Assembly: GCA_937949725.1 (NCBI GenBank) | Contig: CALECT010000043.1 | Span: 1 to 46,154, forward strand | DNA from: an uncultured Pseudanabaenaceae cyanobacterium | GTDB lineage: Bacteria > Cyanobacteriota > Cyanobacteriia > PCC-9006 > JAAUQQ01 | Reading direction: 5' to 3' | Length of the DNA: 46,154 bases | Shown: piece by piece, positions 33,986-42,664 of the stretch | How the letters are laid out: every line of letters begins with the position of its first letter | Numbering within the stretch: position 1 is the first letter of the stretch | Notes under the pieces: generated by a model | The model's database searches: none | Seen by the model: only the letters and a program-made list of their open reading frames with translations | What the model was told of the DNA's origin: nothing | Translations under genes and position numbers: made by a program

Positions 33986-34250
33986 TCAAGTCCTCGCAGT
34001 CGTCAATCAATTGTTGGGATCTAATGGGCGACTCTGTCGGAAGTTTGCTTTGCAACAACTTGCATTAACAAACTCAAATCGCCCAAGCCTCGGAGAGTAA
34101 AGCTGGGTTAAGCTCTACTCCTTCAGCTGAGTTTTGATCCTATCGACTAAAGCTGAGTTTTCGCTGAACGGCATATGACTTGTTATATCAAGCCGTATCT
34201 CCGTACGGTCTTCCAACGCTTTGAGGCCATCACCGCAACAAGCTGGGGCA

Positions 34251-34697
34251 TTAAGCTACTTGGGGCATGGCAAATTCTAGTTCTGCCAATGCGGCTCTAG
34301 CCTGGTCGAGGTCGTAGGGCTGGGGCGGCTTCATGGGTCGGTAGTCGCGCTCGATCGCAGGCCCGTGGCGCAGGACTGCATTGACTAAGATGCAGGGTTG
34401 ATTGGAAAAATTGATGGAGCTATGGGCCACCCCCACAGGTATTTTCACCAGCTGGGGCACCTGCTCGCTAAGGGGAATATAGCGATAGCGACGGTTCTCC
34501 AAAATAACCAAAACAAAGCTACCTCGAACCACCAATAGCTGATCGGTTTGGTGGCGATGAACAAAGAGATCATCAATGGAATTGGCAGGCATTTGCACCA
34601 GCATGGTCTCATCGCTGGTCTGGGGCTGATAGAACTGCGCCATGCCTCCTTGGATGGACTCGAGTTGGGTAATTTCAACTTGTTTCGCTAGGGCCAT
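34251..34697 (-). CDS. Cupin-domain protein, possibly sugar-epimerase-like
   Basis: This 148-residue protein is a single beta-barrel of cupin type. The core SIDDLFVHRHQTDQLLVVRG has the His-x-His arrangement of cupin motif 1, and VPQLVKIPVGVAHSSINFSN carries the motif-2 Pro-x-Gly-x-x-His. The barrel length is normal, and no partner domain is attached. Similar sequences are sometimes annotated as dTDP-sugar epimerase-like, but the catalytic residues of RmlC are not clear here. A small inverted repeat (34721-34736) and an adjacent palindrome (34733-34744) lie 24 bases upstream of its start and could be an operator. A role near arsM is not supported by anything visible. Confidence 0.7.
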   Translation of the reverse strand: MALAKQVEITQLESIQGGMAQFYQPQTSDETMLVQMPANSIDDLFVHRHQTDQLLVVRGSFVLVILENRRYRYIPLSEQVPQLVKIPVGVAHSSINFSNQPCILVNAVLRHGPAIERDYRPMKPPQPYDLDQARAALAELEFAMPQVA

Positions 34698-34720
34698 TAC
34701 AGCGCCTCCAAGGTCAATAT

Positions 34721-34744
34721 TGAACGGGAACGTTCAGGCCTGAA
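34721..34744. promoter_or_regulatory. Tandem palindromes upstream of the cupin gene
   Basis: TGAACG (34721-34726) pairs with CGTTCA (34731-34736) around a GGAA loop, and TTCAGGCCTGAA (34733-34744) is a second perfect palindrome overlapping it. The position is 24-47 bases upstream of the cupin ATG, where an operator would sit. The factor is unknown. Confidence 0.4.
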
Positions 34745-34833
34745 GTTCTTGGCTCCATGCTAATGAAACATTTTGTAAGTTGATGTTGCATCAACTACCG
34801 TTGGGTGCATTTGCGCCGAAAGGTACAGGATTT

Positions 34834-34877
34834 CAAAAGAAAAGGCCCTCCGCGATCGCGGAGGGCCTTTTCTTTTG
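34834..34877 (-). terminator. Perfect 22-bp palindromic terminator of typA
   Basis: The two halves (34834-34855 and 34856-34877) are perfectly complementary, and the centre contains the HIP1 octamer GCGATCGC. The stem AAAAGGCCCTCCGC runs into A- and T-rich arms, so termination could work on both strands. It lies 23 bases after the typA stop (34901). Confidence 0.9.
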
Positions 34878-34900
34878 GAATCACTCTAGCAAAACAGTGA

Positions 34901-36703
34901 TTAGCCCTTCTTACCGGCCATCGCCTTCTTCTTCTTGAGCTTGCGCAGACGGATGCTCTCAGGAGTCACCTCCAGAAGCTCATCAGGACCGATGTACTCC
35001 AGAGCACGCTCTAGGTTCATGTCCATGGGGGACTGGAGCTGCACCAGTTCGTCACCGCTTGCAGCGCGGTGGTTGGTGAGCTGCTTGGCCTTGCAGACGT
35101 TGAGTTCCGTGTCCTGGGGACGGTTGCTCTCGCCGATGATCATGCCCTTGTAGACCTTGGTGCCAGGCTCGATGAAGAACGTGCCGCGATCTTCAGCGTT
35201 CTTGAGGGAGTAGAAAGTAGCAACGCCTTCTTCGAAGGAGATCAACACGCCATTGCGACGGTTGTCGAGGTTGCCGCAGAGAGGGCGATAGTCGAAGAAG
35301 CTATGGTTCATGATGCCGTCACCCCGGGTGATGCGCATGAACTCACCTCGGAAGCCAATTAGGCCGCGAGAAGGAACGACGAACTCAAGCTGAGCCCGGC
35401 CTGTGCCACTCATGTTCATGTTCTGCATTTCGCCTTTGCGTTGGCCCAGGCGCTCGATGCAGCCACCCATGGATTCTTCGCTGACGTCTAGGACCAGAAG
35501 CTCATAGGGCTCGCAGGGCTGACCGTTGACTTCGCGGTAAATCACTTGAGGCTGGGAGACCTGGAACTCATAGCCTTCGCGACGCATGTTCTCAATCAAA
35601 ATGCCCAAGTGCAATTCGCCACGGCCGGAGACCTGGAAGCGATCGGGGCTTTCGCCTTCGGTCACACGCAGGGCCACGTTGGTTTGTAGCTCACGCATGA
35701 GGCGATCGCGCACCTGGCGGGAGGTAACGAACTTGCCTTCGCGACCGGCAAAGGGTGAATCGTTAATGCAGAAGGTCATCATCAAGGTGGGCTCATCCAC
35801 CTTGATCATGGGCAACGCCATGGGCTCGTTGGGGCAGGTGATGGTTTCACCAATGTTGGCGTCGGCAAAACCGGCGATCGCCACCAGGTTGCCCGCAGCA
35901 CATTCCGCAACTTCAACCCGCTGTAGACCTTCAAAGCCCAGCAGCTTGCTGATGCGGCCTTTCTGAATCTTGCCGTCATCCTTAATCAGGGCAGCTTGCT
36001 GGCCTGCTTTGACAGTGCCGTTGTGGATGCGACCAATGACAATACGACCCAAGTAGTCGGAGTAGTCAATGGTGGTCACCTGCATTTGCAGGGGCTTCTC
36101 GGGATCGCCGACTGGGGGGGGAACATGGCGCAGGATGGCTTCGAACATGGGCTTCATGTTCTCGGACTCATCTTCCATCTCGTTCTTGGCAAAGCCGCCT
36201 AGGCCAGAAGCAAAGAGATAGGGGAAGTCGCACTGATCGTCATCAGCACCCAGCTCGATGAACAGGTCTAGCACCTTGTCCACGGCGGTCATGGGCTCAG
36301 CGCGATCGCGGTCAATCTTATTGACCACGACAATGGGACGCAGACCCTTTTCCAGGGCTTTCTTCAGCACAAAGCGGGTCTGGGGCATGGGGCCTTCATT
36401 GGCATCCACAATTAGGATGCAGCCATCCACCATGCCGAGCACACGCTCAACTTCGCCACCGAAGTCCGCGTGGCCAGGGGTATCAACAATATTGATGAGG
36501 GTGCCGTCGTAGCGAACGGCGGTGTTCTTGGAAAGGATCGTAATGCCGCGCTCGCGCTCGATGTCATTGGAGTCCATCACGCAATCCGGAATCTCTTCGC
36601 CCTCACGGAACACTCCAGATTGTTTGAGCAGGGCATCCACAAGGGTGGTTTTACCGTGGTCAACGTGGGCGATGATTGCGACGTTCCGAATGGGAAGAGA
36701 CAT
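34901..36703 (-). CDS. typA: GTP-binding protein TypA/BipA
   Basis: This 600-residue translational GTPase is related to EF-G. G-domain motifs are AHVDHGKTT (G1, about 12-20), the switch-I RGIT (about 53), DTPGHAD (G3, about 74-80) and NKIDRD (G4). Domains II, III and V follow with the family signature [19 protein letters not shown]. The C-terminal domain unique to TypA ends in a basic tail ([16 protein letters not shown]). It binds ribosomes under stress and helps assemble the large subunit. The length matches the family. It is followed by a strong hairpin terminator. Confidence 0.97.
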   Translation of the reverse strand: MSLPIRNVAIIAHVDHGKTTLVDALLKQSGVFREGEEIPDCVMDSNDIERERGITILSKNTAVRYDGTLINIVDTPGHADFGGEVERVLGMVDGCILIVDANEGPMPQTRFVLKKALEKGLRPIVVVNKIDRDRAEPMTAVDKVLDLFIELGADDDQCDFPYLFASGLGGFAKNEMEDESENMKPMFEAILRHVPPPVGDPEKPLQMQVTTIDYSDYLGRIVIGRIHNGTVKAGQQAALIKDDGKIQKGRISKLLGFEGLQRVEVAECAAGNLVAIAGFADANIGETITCPNEPMALPMIKVDEPTLMMTFCINDSPFAGREGKFVTSRQVRDRLMRELQTNVALRVTEGESPDRFQVSGRGELHLGILIENMRREGYEFQVSQPQVIYREVNGQPCEPYELLVLDVSEESMGGCIERLGQRKGEMQNMNMSGTGRAQLEFVVPSRGLIGFRGEFMRITRGDGIMNHSFFDYRPLCGNLDNRRNGVLISFEEGVATFYSLKNAEDRGTFFIEPGTKVYKGMIIGESNRPQDTELNVCKAKQLTNHRAASGDELVQLQSPMDMNLERALEYIGPDELLEVTPESIRLRKLKKKKAMAGKKG

Positions 36704-37136
36704 GATTAGGTCCCCAGAGGCTGGGGCAATGACGAGGTCCGATTTTTGTTACAAAACATTTCAATACTAGCTTACAAACGCGCTTCGTCGAGGAATAAAT
36801 AATCTCCGTTTCTTCCGGACAAGCCCCATAGAGACTGGGATGTAAGTTATTTTTGGGTGGCTCCCCTCTGAAAATCAATCCCTATCTATGTTTGAAGATA
36901 CTTATAGAAAGTAGAGAAAGCATTGAGATTAGAGCAATTTCCTATTTTGTATGCTTTTCAGTCTCCGGCTGTTCTGGCTGCAGCTAGGCATATTGGGGGA
37001 TTGCGAGTAATCAATCGATTTTGGGTCAGTGGATCGTTTCGAGGGCAGGAGAGGCGTCTCAGATGAGGCAGTCACTCTCCATCTGGGAATTCTTACATTA
37101 GGTTGCACAGGCTGCTCCTATGGAGTTGGGAGCGCG
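36704..37136. other. Divergent promoter region of typA and the protease gene
   Basis: This 433-base gap separates typA (minus) from the CPBP-family gene (plus). No clear promoter hexamers, tRNA or hairpin were recognised. The frame open at 37029 upstream of the protease is judged non-coding because the preferred start is at 37137. Confidence 0.4.
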
Positions 37137-38399
37137 ATGGATGCCATTCAAAAGTTAAAGAGCTTAAGAACTGAGAAAGACGAGGCAATAAACAACATTG
37201 CTATCGGTGCTGCAATCCAATTTATTCCACTGATCATTCTGGGGCTAATTCCGGCAAGATTTCCATCGTTCTCGGTGACTTTTCTCAGTCTTATCTCTGT
37301 GGGCTTGTTCATCCCTGGATGGATTGCTTTTGTTCAAGGCACGTTGGGATATGCCCAGTCAAAGGGACATCATTCTGCTTGGGGATGGTTGGGATTGCTG
37401 AGTTTATGGGGGCTCGCCATCTTGCTCTTCTTCCCTGACAAACGCAATTTTACGAAGCAGCAGTCTTCACCGGGCGATCAAAATCCTTTTATCCACCTCA
37501 ATCTTATAGAGCTGACGCTTTTCCCCTTCATGGCCGCAGTTGCGCTGTATATGACTGGCGTCTGTGTCATCGCTGGGTTCAGCAGCTTCACGATTGCTCA
37601 GCTACTGGAGATAGCAGAACAATTTTCATACTGGCCAATGGAAGCGGTCAAATTTGGCTGCACAGCTCTATTCTGTCTGTATTTAATTCACCAAATATGG
37701 CAAAGCAGGTTAGCACCTAAAGCAATGCTAGGCCGTTTGCAAGCCATTCAGCTCAAGCAGATTCTATTGATTACTATTGTAGATCTGCTGTTTGCCCTAA
37801 GTGCTGCTTGGCTCACGTTGTGCGGTATTTCTTTTTTCGCTCCAGGCTATATCGCTGAAAGACTAGAGCGGCAGAGTTTGACAACAGATGTTCCAACTCT
37901 CGCGCTTTGGAGTCTCTCGGCTGTTGTTATTGCACCCTTGTTAGAGGAGTTTATCTTTCGAGGAATAATCATTCATAAGCTGGAATTGAAGTGGGGACTT
38001 CTACCTGGGATTTTGATCTCGTCACTACTATTCGCGCTCCTCCACTTTCGGTTCGACGTGGTGCCGCTCTTTGTAATGGGATTGCTCTATGCCTTTTTGT
38101 ATCTAAAGTCCAATAGCCTATGGCCTTCGATTTGCTGCCATGCAGCCTACAATTTTGGCATTATCAGTGTTCCTCTAGTGAGCCGACTATCGTCTAAAAC
38201 CACATTCGACAATACGGATGAAATGATTCAGGTTTATCAACAGTCGGTTCAGTCAAACCCTTGGGTACTGGTCCCCATATTGTTTGCCTCTAGTTTCTAT
38301 CTGATCCATTTTATGTGGACCATCAGACCCAAGACGAATTCTCAGCTGCCATATTTCGTCAATCAATCGCGGTTGGCAACTGAATCAGCTGCCCATTGA
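37137..38399 (+). CDS. CPBP family intramembrane metalloprotease
   Basis: From the ATG at 37137 this is a 420-residue protein with about ten hydrophobic segments. The abortive-infection/CAAX (CPBP, PF02517) core lies in the second half: LLEEFIFRG provides the Glu-Glu-x-x-x-Arg motif, then LLFALLHF provides the HxxxF-type motif, and SLWPSICCHAAYNFG carries the third (HxxxN) site. These Glu and His residues bind the catalytic zinc in family members. CPBP proteases process prenylated or peptide substrates or serve as immunity factors. The target here is unknown. Translation from 37029 would add a 36-residue cysteine-containing arm that lacks family support. Confidence 0.85.
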   Translation: MDAIQKLKSLRTEKDEAINNIAIGAAIQFIPLIILGLIPARFPSFSVTFLSLISVGLFIPGWIAFVQGTLGYAQSKGHHSAWGWLGLLSLWGLAILLFFPDKRNFTKQQSSPGDQNPFIHLNLIELTLFPFMAAVALYMTGVCVIAGFSSFTIAQLLEIAEQFSYWPMEAVKFGCTALFCLYLIHQIWQSRLAPKAMLGRLQAIQLKQILLITIVDLLFALSAAWLTLCGISFFAPGYIAERLERQSLTTDVPTLALWSLSAVVIAPLLEEFIFRGIIIHKLELKWGLLPGILISSLLFALLHFRFDVVPLFVMGLLYAFLYLKSNSLWPSICCHAAYNFGIISVPLVSRLSSKTTFDNTDEMIQVYQQSVQSNPWVLVPILFASSFYLIHFMWTIRPKTNSQLPYFVNQSRLATESAAH

Positions 38400-38517
38400 G
38401 CGATCGTGGACAACGACTCTGATTCCTTTTGGCAACACTACTTAGTCCATTCAAGTTCAGGTTTTGACCAGCTGGGTTAGAGCAATTGTGAGTAATCAAG
38501 CGAATATTTTGTAACCG

Positions 38518-38568
38518 TAGCGCTGGATCTTCAAGATAGGGGTCCATGCCAGGAAATGGCGAAGCCAT
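38518..38568 (-). pseudogene. Truncated DUF4058 N-terminus, copy B
   Basis: The frame opens with MASPFPGMDPYLEDPAL, the hallmark start of DUF4058 proteins (usually about 250 residues), then diverges into unrelated residues. The preceding leader (to about 38600) resembles the leader of copy A at 38783-38944. Only the first 17 or so residues survive, so this is a remnant. Confidence 0.65.
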
Positions 38569-38619
38569 GACTTTAAGCCTCTGTCGCTGCCTCTAATTTA
38601 GCGCTGAACTTGAGTCGTT

Positions 38620-38808
38620 TTAGCCTTCAGACGCAGCTTTAGCCTTGATGACTCGCTTCCCCCAAGGCTTTACAAACGAAATCACGATGATTCCCACAAT
38701 GCAGGCTGTCTGAATCATTCCCCCCAGATCAGCCCCCCGCTGATCAAACACATACAGCGGATTGTTCCAAGCCTGGATGCGTTCAGCGAACGCGACAAAC
38801 CGATTCAT
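38620..38808 (-). CDS. Possible small single-span membrane protein (62 residues)
   Basis: An ATG at 38808 opens a 62-residue frame with a short N-terminal arm (MNRFVAFAERIQAWNNPLYV), then GADLGG and one hydrophobic span (MIQTACIVGIIVISFV). A basic tail ends KAKAASEG. It overlaps the end of the truncated DUF4058 frame by 26 bases in another frame. No ribosome-binding site is visible. It could be a real small protein or a leftover of the same decayed region. Confidence 0.35.
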   Translation of the reverse strand: MNRFVAFAERIQAWNNPLYVFDQRGADLGGMIQTACIVGIIVISFVKPWGKRVIKAKAASEG

Positions 38809-38944
38809 CAATGATGGATTGATATTCCGGCAAGATCTGGGAGCTGAGGGCATCAGCGATCGCCACAATCAGCCGCCCATGAACATTGGGCCACAGTGCA
38901 GAATCTTCAAGGTAAGGATCCATTCCTGGAAACAGCGAAGCCAT
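38783..38944 (-). pseudogene. Truncated DUF4058 gene, copy A
   Basis: This 53-codon frame begins MASLFPGMDPYLEDSALWPN and continues VHGRLIVAIADALSSQILPE before a TGA. DUF4058 proteins begin just like this but run to about 250 residues, so most of the gene is missing. It follows the 242-residue gene on the same strand. A second, shorter N-terminal copy lies 376 bases further along the minus strand (38518-38568) with a related leader. Confidence 0.7.
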
Positions 38945-38968
38945 TGTGTTGCGCCTCTGTCACTTCCT

Positions 38969-39697
38969 CTAATTACCTTGCTTTGCACTTAGTTCAAGCA
39001 ATGTCTTAACCGGCTCAGTAGATCTATCCCAATAATTGGCGCTAAAAGCCCAGCTTGGCTCTTGTAACCTTAGCCATTCAACAATGTCTGGGAGCATCCA
39101 GTATTTTGGGGTGCGAAATTTGAGTCCTCGTTCTTGCTCTAGCTTTTGCTTTTCCTCTGGAGTCAAAAGAACCAAGTCGGCATCGGGATTCGTATCAATC
39201 TGCTCAAACTGGTAGCCTTGCGGGAGCAAAATAGAATTGACATCCTCAGCTAGTACCAAGGGGTCATCAGAAAAACCATTGGGCTCCAGCTCATATTTAT
39301 TTCCATCGAGTGTGAATTGAAATCTCCTTAGCCCCATATCCGTCATCTCAGAAGGAAGAAGCTTCCCTCTTGAAATTTGGGATAGCAAATTCATAAGTTG
39401 GACATATCCCGAAAACTGAAAGCCGGGTGCACTGGGATCGCCGTAGAGGTGATCTACTCCTATTGTGAAGACTCTCTTCTTATCTAGGGGATAGATATAA
39501 TAGTCACTAGATAATTCATACAGGAGTTCATCAGAACCCAGTTCATAATCAACTTCTTGTTTAAGCTCGTCCTTCTCGATTTTAAGTTGACCGACTGCAT
39601 TCAGTAGTTCCTCATCAGATAGGCTGCGATAATCCTCGAAGAAACCTAATTCCAGATAGTAACGAATAGATTCAATAACGTTCTTTCTATTAGACAT
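38969..39697 (-). CDS. Hypothetical protein, 242 residues
   Basis: This soluble acidic protein has a helical N-terminus (ESIRYYLELGFFEDYRSLSD) and a coiled stretch (IEKDELKQEVDYEL). A mixed alpha/beta middle is rich in Tyr, Phe and Asp, and a C-terminal segment reads KYWMLPDIVEWLRLQEPSW. It lacks a signal peptide and cysteine-rich motifs. I do not recognise the family. It sits between a broken DUF4058 copy and an Uma2-type gene on the same strand, a typical accessory neighbourhood in cyanobacteria. Confidence 0.6.
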   Translation of the reverse strand: MSNRKNVIESIRYYLELGFFEDYRSLSDEELLNAVGQLKIEKDELKQEVDYELGSDELLYELSSDYYIYPLDKKRVFTIGVDHLYGDPSAPGFQFSGYVQLMNLLSQISRGKLLPSEMTDMGLRRFQFTLDGNKYELEPNGFSDDPLVLAEDVNSILLPQGYQFEQIDTNPDADLVLLTPEEKQKLEQERGLKFRTPKYWMLPDIVEWLRLQEPSWAFSANYWDRSTEPVKTLLELSAKQGN

Positions 39698-39763
39698 CAG
39701 CTTCTGTCAAATTCCGTAAATTAACGTGGATAGCATTTAGGCCCGCTTCTTTTCGAGAGTCTA

Positions 39764-40363
39764 CTACCCTGCAGAGAGTATCGCAGTTGCGGAGAGCTTC
39801 AAGGCTGGAAAGCTCGTAGAAACGACGACTTGCTCCCCTTGAAACTCCTGTTTCTTGTCAGCTTTTCCCTCCAGCTTCAACACTGCGACAACCTGCCGAT
39901 GGGGGTCCAGAATCCAATACTCAGGAATGCCCCGTGCTGCATATTCAACAGGCTTTTGAACGTAATCTCGGTCATAGTTCAGCTCCCCAGGCTCTCCTGG
40001 TGACACCATCTCTATCACTAGAGCGGGAGCAGGCATCTCTACGGTGATGATGGAACATGACTTACCCTTTAACGCAGCGGCACAGGCTTCAGTCAGCACC
40101 AACAAATCTGGATAGCGGCTGGTTGCCAACCCACCCGGCGTCTCAATCTCTGTTCCCTTATGAATCAAGTAATGGGGAACGACCTGCAAAAACATGGCGA
40201 ACAGGAAACTACCGATAGCAATGTTCAGCGTACTTTCAGCACAAATCTCAACGAAGCCCCCATCCACCAACTCATGTCGAGTCTCTGTCCCATCCTCAAA
40301 GTTGAGATACTCATCTAGGGTCATCCGCTGAGCGGCAGTGCTTCGGTTGGTAGCAAGGGTCAT
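39764..40363 (-). CDS. Uma2 family (DUF820) nuclease-fold protein
   Basis: This 199-residue protein belongs to the Uma2/DUF820 family, which is expanded in cyanobacteria and has a PD-(D/E)XK restriction-endonuclease fold. The N-terminal MTLDEYLNFEDGTETRHELV leads to the family VDGGFVEICAES. The putative catalytic strands are YPDLLVLTE (Asp) and ALVIEMVSPG (Glu), and EYWILDPHRQVVAVLKL carries the last conserved strand. Length is typical. The cellular role of Uma2 proteins is unknown, and they often occur in many copies. It is monocistronic or in a loose unit with the 242-residue gene downstream on the minus strand (66 bases apart). Confidence 0.85.
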   Translation of the reverse strand: MTLATNRSTAAQRMTLDEYLNFEDGTETRHELVDGGFVEICAESTLNIAIGSFLFAMFLQVVPHYLIHKGTEIETPGGLATSRYPDLLVLTEACAAALKGKSCSIITVEMPAPALVIEMVSPGEPGELNYDRDYVQKPVEYAARGIPEYWILDPHRQVVAVLKLEGKADKKQEFQGEQVVVSTSFPALKLSATAILSAG

Positions 40364-40547
40364 TGGATATCTCAGTTCCAGCAGACCACTCTATTTTAGC
40401 CGATGCCTTCAAGCTGCTGTTGCAGAAAGCAATCATCTGACTCCGTCCAGTTGAAGTTGAACCTGATTGCTAGATCTGCCATGGAGACAGCAAGTCCATT
40501 CCATCAAGCTTTACGATAGGAGGGCTTTCATCCTTTTGCCCCTCGCC

Positions 40548-40952
40548 ATGACGACTGATCTAATTTGTTTACTGCTGCTGGCCCTATGGTCCATTCCTCT
40601 GAACCATGCACCTGCCATTGGTCGTATTGCCACTGCGGGAGCAGAGTGGGGCATGGGCAATCGCGATACTCAACCTGAAGGGTTACCGTCCTGGGTCGGC
40701 CGGGCCGATCGCGCTCAGCGTAACCACCATGACAACCTAGCTATGATTGCGGTGGTGATTTTAATTGCCCACGCAACTGGAAATGCCGATACAGCCACTG
40801 CCACTTCTTCCATTGTGATTTTGGCAGCGCGGGTGGCCCATGGCTTGTTTTACATCATTGGCATTGGTCCGCTGCGTTCAATTTCCTATGTTGTGGCTTT
40901 GGCTGCAATGGCCTCAATCGCTTGGAGATGTATCAGCCCATTGCTGGGATAA
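40548..40952 (+). CDS. MAPEG family membrane protein
   Basis: This 134-residue integral membrane protein has the four-helix MAPEG plan (membrane-associated proteins in eicosanoid and glutathione metabolism). Helix 1 is LICLLLLALWSIPL and precedes the MAPEG polar loop with WVGRADRAQRNHHDNLAMIA. The signature RADRAQxNHxDN is clear, as is the later ARVAHGLFYIIGIGPLRSI. Bacterial members are mostly uncharacterised. The ATG at 40548 gives a normal MAPEG N-terminus. An in-frame TTG at 40536 is better spaced from the AGGAGG at 40518-40523, so four more residues are possible. A strong bidirectional terminator follows at 41003. Confidence 0.85.
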   Translation: MTTDLICLLLLALWSIPLNHAPAIGRIATAGAEWGMGNRDTQPEGLPSWVGRADRAQRNHHDNLAMIAVVILIAHATGNADTATATSSIVILAARVAHGLFYIIGIGPLRSISYVVALAAMASIAWRCISPLLG

Positions 40953-41002
40953 GTACAGTCTCAATTTGGATGTCTTAATTTGAGAATTGAGACTGTTGAT
41001 CT

Positions 41003-41035
41003 AAAAAGGCCCCTGAGCAATACAGGGGCCTTTTT
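41003..41035. terminator. Bidirectional terminator between convergent genes
   Basis: AAAAAGGCCCCTG (41003-41015) pairs perfectly with CAGGGGCCTTTTT (41023-41035) around a seven-base loop. It has T-runs in both directions and lies between the MAPEG gene (plus) and the TMEM14 gene (minus). Confidence 0.93.
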
Positions 41036-41067
41036 ATTGTCAGATTTTCTATTTGCCCATGCAATGC

Positions 41068-41379
41068 TTAGAGCGGCGCTGAAAGAAAGAGTGCAATAAG
41101 GGTTGCAATACCTGTGGCAATCATTAAGCCAGCGGGCATAAATTTACGAGTTTTAATCAACCGACTGAGAAAAACAATGACTAAAACGGCTACGACAATT
41201 TGGGCAAGTTGGAGTCCTGCTACATTGCCTTGGAGCATAAGGCCTGCACCCAGCATGAGCAGTAGCCCGCTGATAAGCCCGGCAATTAGGGAGACTTTGG
41301 AGCCCGCTTGGCGATAGCCCATGATGCCACCACCAATGGAGAGCAGACCATAAAGCAGGGTAGAAATAGCACCGATCAT
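41068..41379 (-). CDS. TMEM14 family small membrane protein
   Basis: From the ATG at 41379 this is a 103-residue protein. A longer frame to 41460 would add an implausible His/Pro-rich arm. It starts MIGAISTLLYGLLSIGGGIM and has three to four hydrophobic segments with the Gly-rich GYRQAGSKVSLIAGLISGLL typical of the TMEM14 family, which in plants is linked to fatty-acid export from plastids. Function in bacteria is not established. The gene is downstream of the 51-residue gene (41421-41576) on the same strand, with 41 bases between. Confidence 0.8.
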   Translation of the reverse strand: MIGAISTLLYGLLSIGGGIMGYRQAGSKVSLIAGLISGLLLMLGAGLMLQGNVAGLQLAQIVVAVLVIVFLSRLIKTRKFMPAGLMIATGIATLIALFLSAPL

Positions 41380-41420
41380 CGGGAGGACTCTTGGACTATG
41401 AAGGAGGAAACGGTGAGGCT

Positions 41421-41576
41421 TTAGAGGACGATCATGAGGATGCCAACGGTCATCATGCAAAAAATTGCGAGGGCGATCGCGCCAATCCTTATATACGGCG
41501 CTTGATGAGCGCTATCTAGATAGGCTTCGATTCTCTGATCATGCTCGTCTTCTGGAATCCAGACTACGCCTTTCAT
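41421..41576 (-). CDS. 51-residue single-span membrane protein, paralogue 1
   Basis: The frame begins MKGVVWIPEDEHDQRIEAYL, then DSAHQAPYIRIGAIALAIFC and ends with a hydrophobic tail to Leu51. A soluble N-terminal half (1-30) precedes one C-terminal span (about 31-51). A second gene at 45183-45338 has exactly the same length and the same pattern: M-K-G-x-V-W-I-P-x-x-E-H-D, Y-L-D-S, A-P-Y, then F-C-x-x-T in the span. Conservation of residues and length between two otherwise diverged genes strongly supports both being real. I know no family name. It is upstream of the TMEM14 gene on the same strand and may be cotranscribed with it. Confidence 0.75.
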   Translation of the reverse strand: MKGVVWIPEDEHDQRIEAYLDSAHQAPYIRIGAIALAIFCMMTVGILMIVL

Positions 41577-41818
41577 GGTTTTGCCTTGCCCAGCAGTAAG
41601 TGTTTGGAGATATCAGTTGCAGGTCGCAAACTGGATCTTTCAGCCGTATTGTTCTGGGCAGGTTGATTGTAGGTTGAGGAAAAGCCGCTAAACGCAAGCG
41701 ACGTTGCATTATTCATCCAACGTATTGGAAAGCAACTTGGGTGAGGGTGAGACCCCTCGGGATGTTGCTCAAGATTAAGAAAATGAGGAGATTTATAATT
41801 GTCAGAAGCTGGAGACTT

Positions 41819-42463
41819 TTAGCTTTGGGCTTGTTTAGCTTGTTCCTCAATCGCTTTGGCAGCAGCGGCTTTGCGCTCGCTGTAGCGGTCTGTGAGTTCA
41901 TCGGTTTTGTCTCGTAATAGCAATGTGAAGCGGTAGAGTTCCTCCATTACGTCGATGACGCGATCGCGATAGGCCGATTCTTTCATCGTGCCGTCTTCGT
42001 TGAATTCCTGGTAGGCCTTGGCGACAGATGACTGGTTTGGGATGGTGAACATGCGCATCCAGCGGCCCAGGATTCGCAGGGTGTTCACGGCATTAAAGGA
42101 CTGGGAGCCGCCGGAGACCTGCATGACGGCGAGGGTGCGGCCCTGGGTGGGGCGGACGGCTCCAACGGCAAGGGGAATCCAGTCGATCTGGGTTTTCATT
42201 AGGCCGGAGACGTTGCCATGCATTTCTGGGCTGGACCAGACTTGGCCTTCGGACCAGAGGGAAAGTTCGCGTAGCTCTTGGACTTTGGGGTGGGTGTCGG
42301 GTTCGGCGTTGTGGAGGGGCAGACCGCGTGGATCAAAGAATTTCACCTCTGCGCCAAAGCTTTCGATGATGCGGGCGGCTTCTTCGGCGAGGAGGCGGCT
42401 GTAGGAGCGATCGCGCAGGGAGCCGTAGAGGAAGAGGATGCGGGGGGGATGGGTCGAAGTCAT
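41819..42463 (-). CDS. arsH: ArsH, NADPH-dependent FMN oxidoreductase of arsenic resistance
   Basis: This 214-residue flavodoxin-like enzyme has the ArsH opening [20 protein letters not shown], which binds the FMN phosphate (GSLRDRSYS). [20 protein letters not shown] is the conserved FMN/substrate loop. Next is [20 protein letters not shown], including the ArsH/quinone-reductase-like second FMN site. ArsH oxidises trivalent methylarsenicals and can reduce quinones, iron and dyes. It protects against arsenic-based and oxidative stress. It follows acr3 on the minus strand, interrupted by a fold-back repeat. Confidence 0.93.
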   Translation of the reverse strand: MTSTHPPRILFLYGSLRDRSYSRLLAEEAARIIESFGAEVKFFDPRGLPLHNAEPDTHPKVQELRELSLWSEGQVWSSPEMHGNVSGLMKTQIDWIPLAVGAVRPTQGRTLAVMQVSGGSQSFNAVNTLRILGRWMRMFTIPNQSSVAKAYQEFNEDGTMKESAYRDRVIDVMEELYRFTLLLRDKTDELTDRYSERKAAAAKAIEEQAKQAQS

Positions 42464-42504
42464 ATCAACAAGCGAGAAATATCGTACAAAACACGAGGAA
42501 TACC

Positions 42505-42647
42505 GTAGGGGCGGGTTTAGCCAACCGACTCAGACGAAGCACCCCAAATTATCTACCAAACCCGCCCGGCCATGGCATAAAGCAGGGGCGGGTTTTGGCG
42601 GAGAGCTGGGGGTAGCATCAAACGTCATGGGCTAAACCCGCCCTTAC
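42505..42647. repeat. Fold-back repeat between acr3 and arsH
   Basis: GTAGGGGCGGGTTTAGCC (42505-42522) and GGCTAAACCCGCCCTTAC (42630-42647) are inverted repeats with one mismatch. Inside, AAACCCGCC and GGCGGGTTT form further inverted copies. The style GTAGGGGCGGGTTT is frequent between cyanobacterial genes and fits a MITE-like non-coding element. It lies between the acr3 stop and the arsH start on the minus strand. Confidence 0.78.
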
Positions 42648-42664
42648 AGATTTGGGATGGACGT

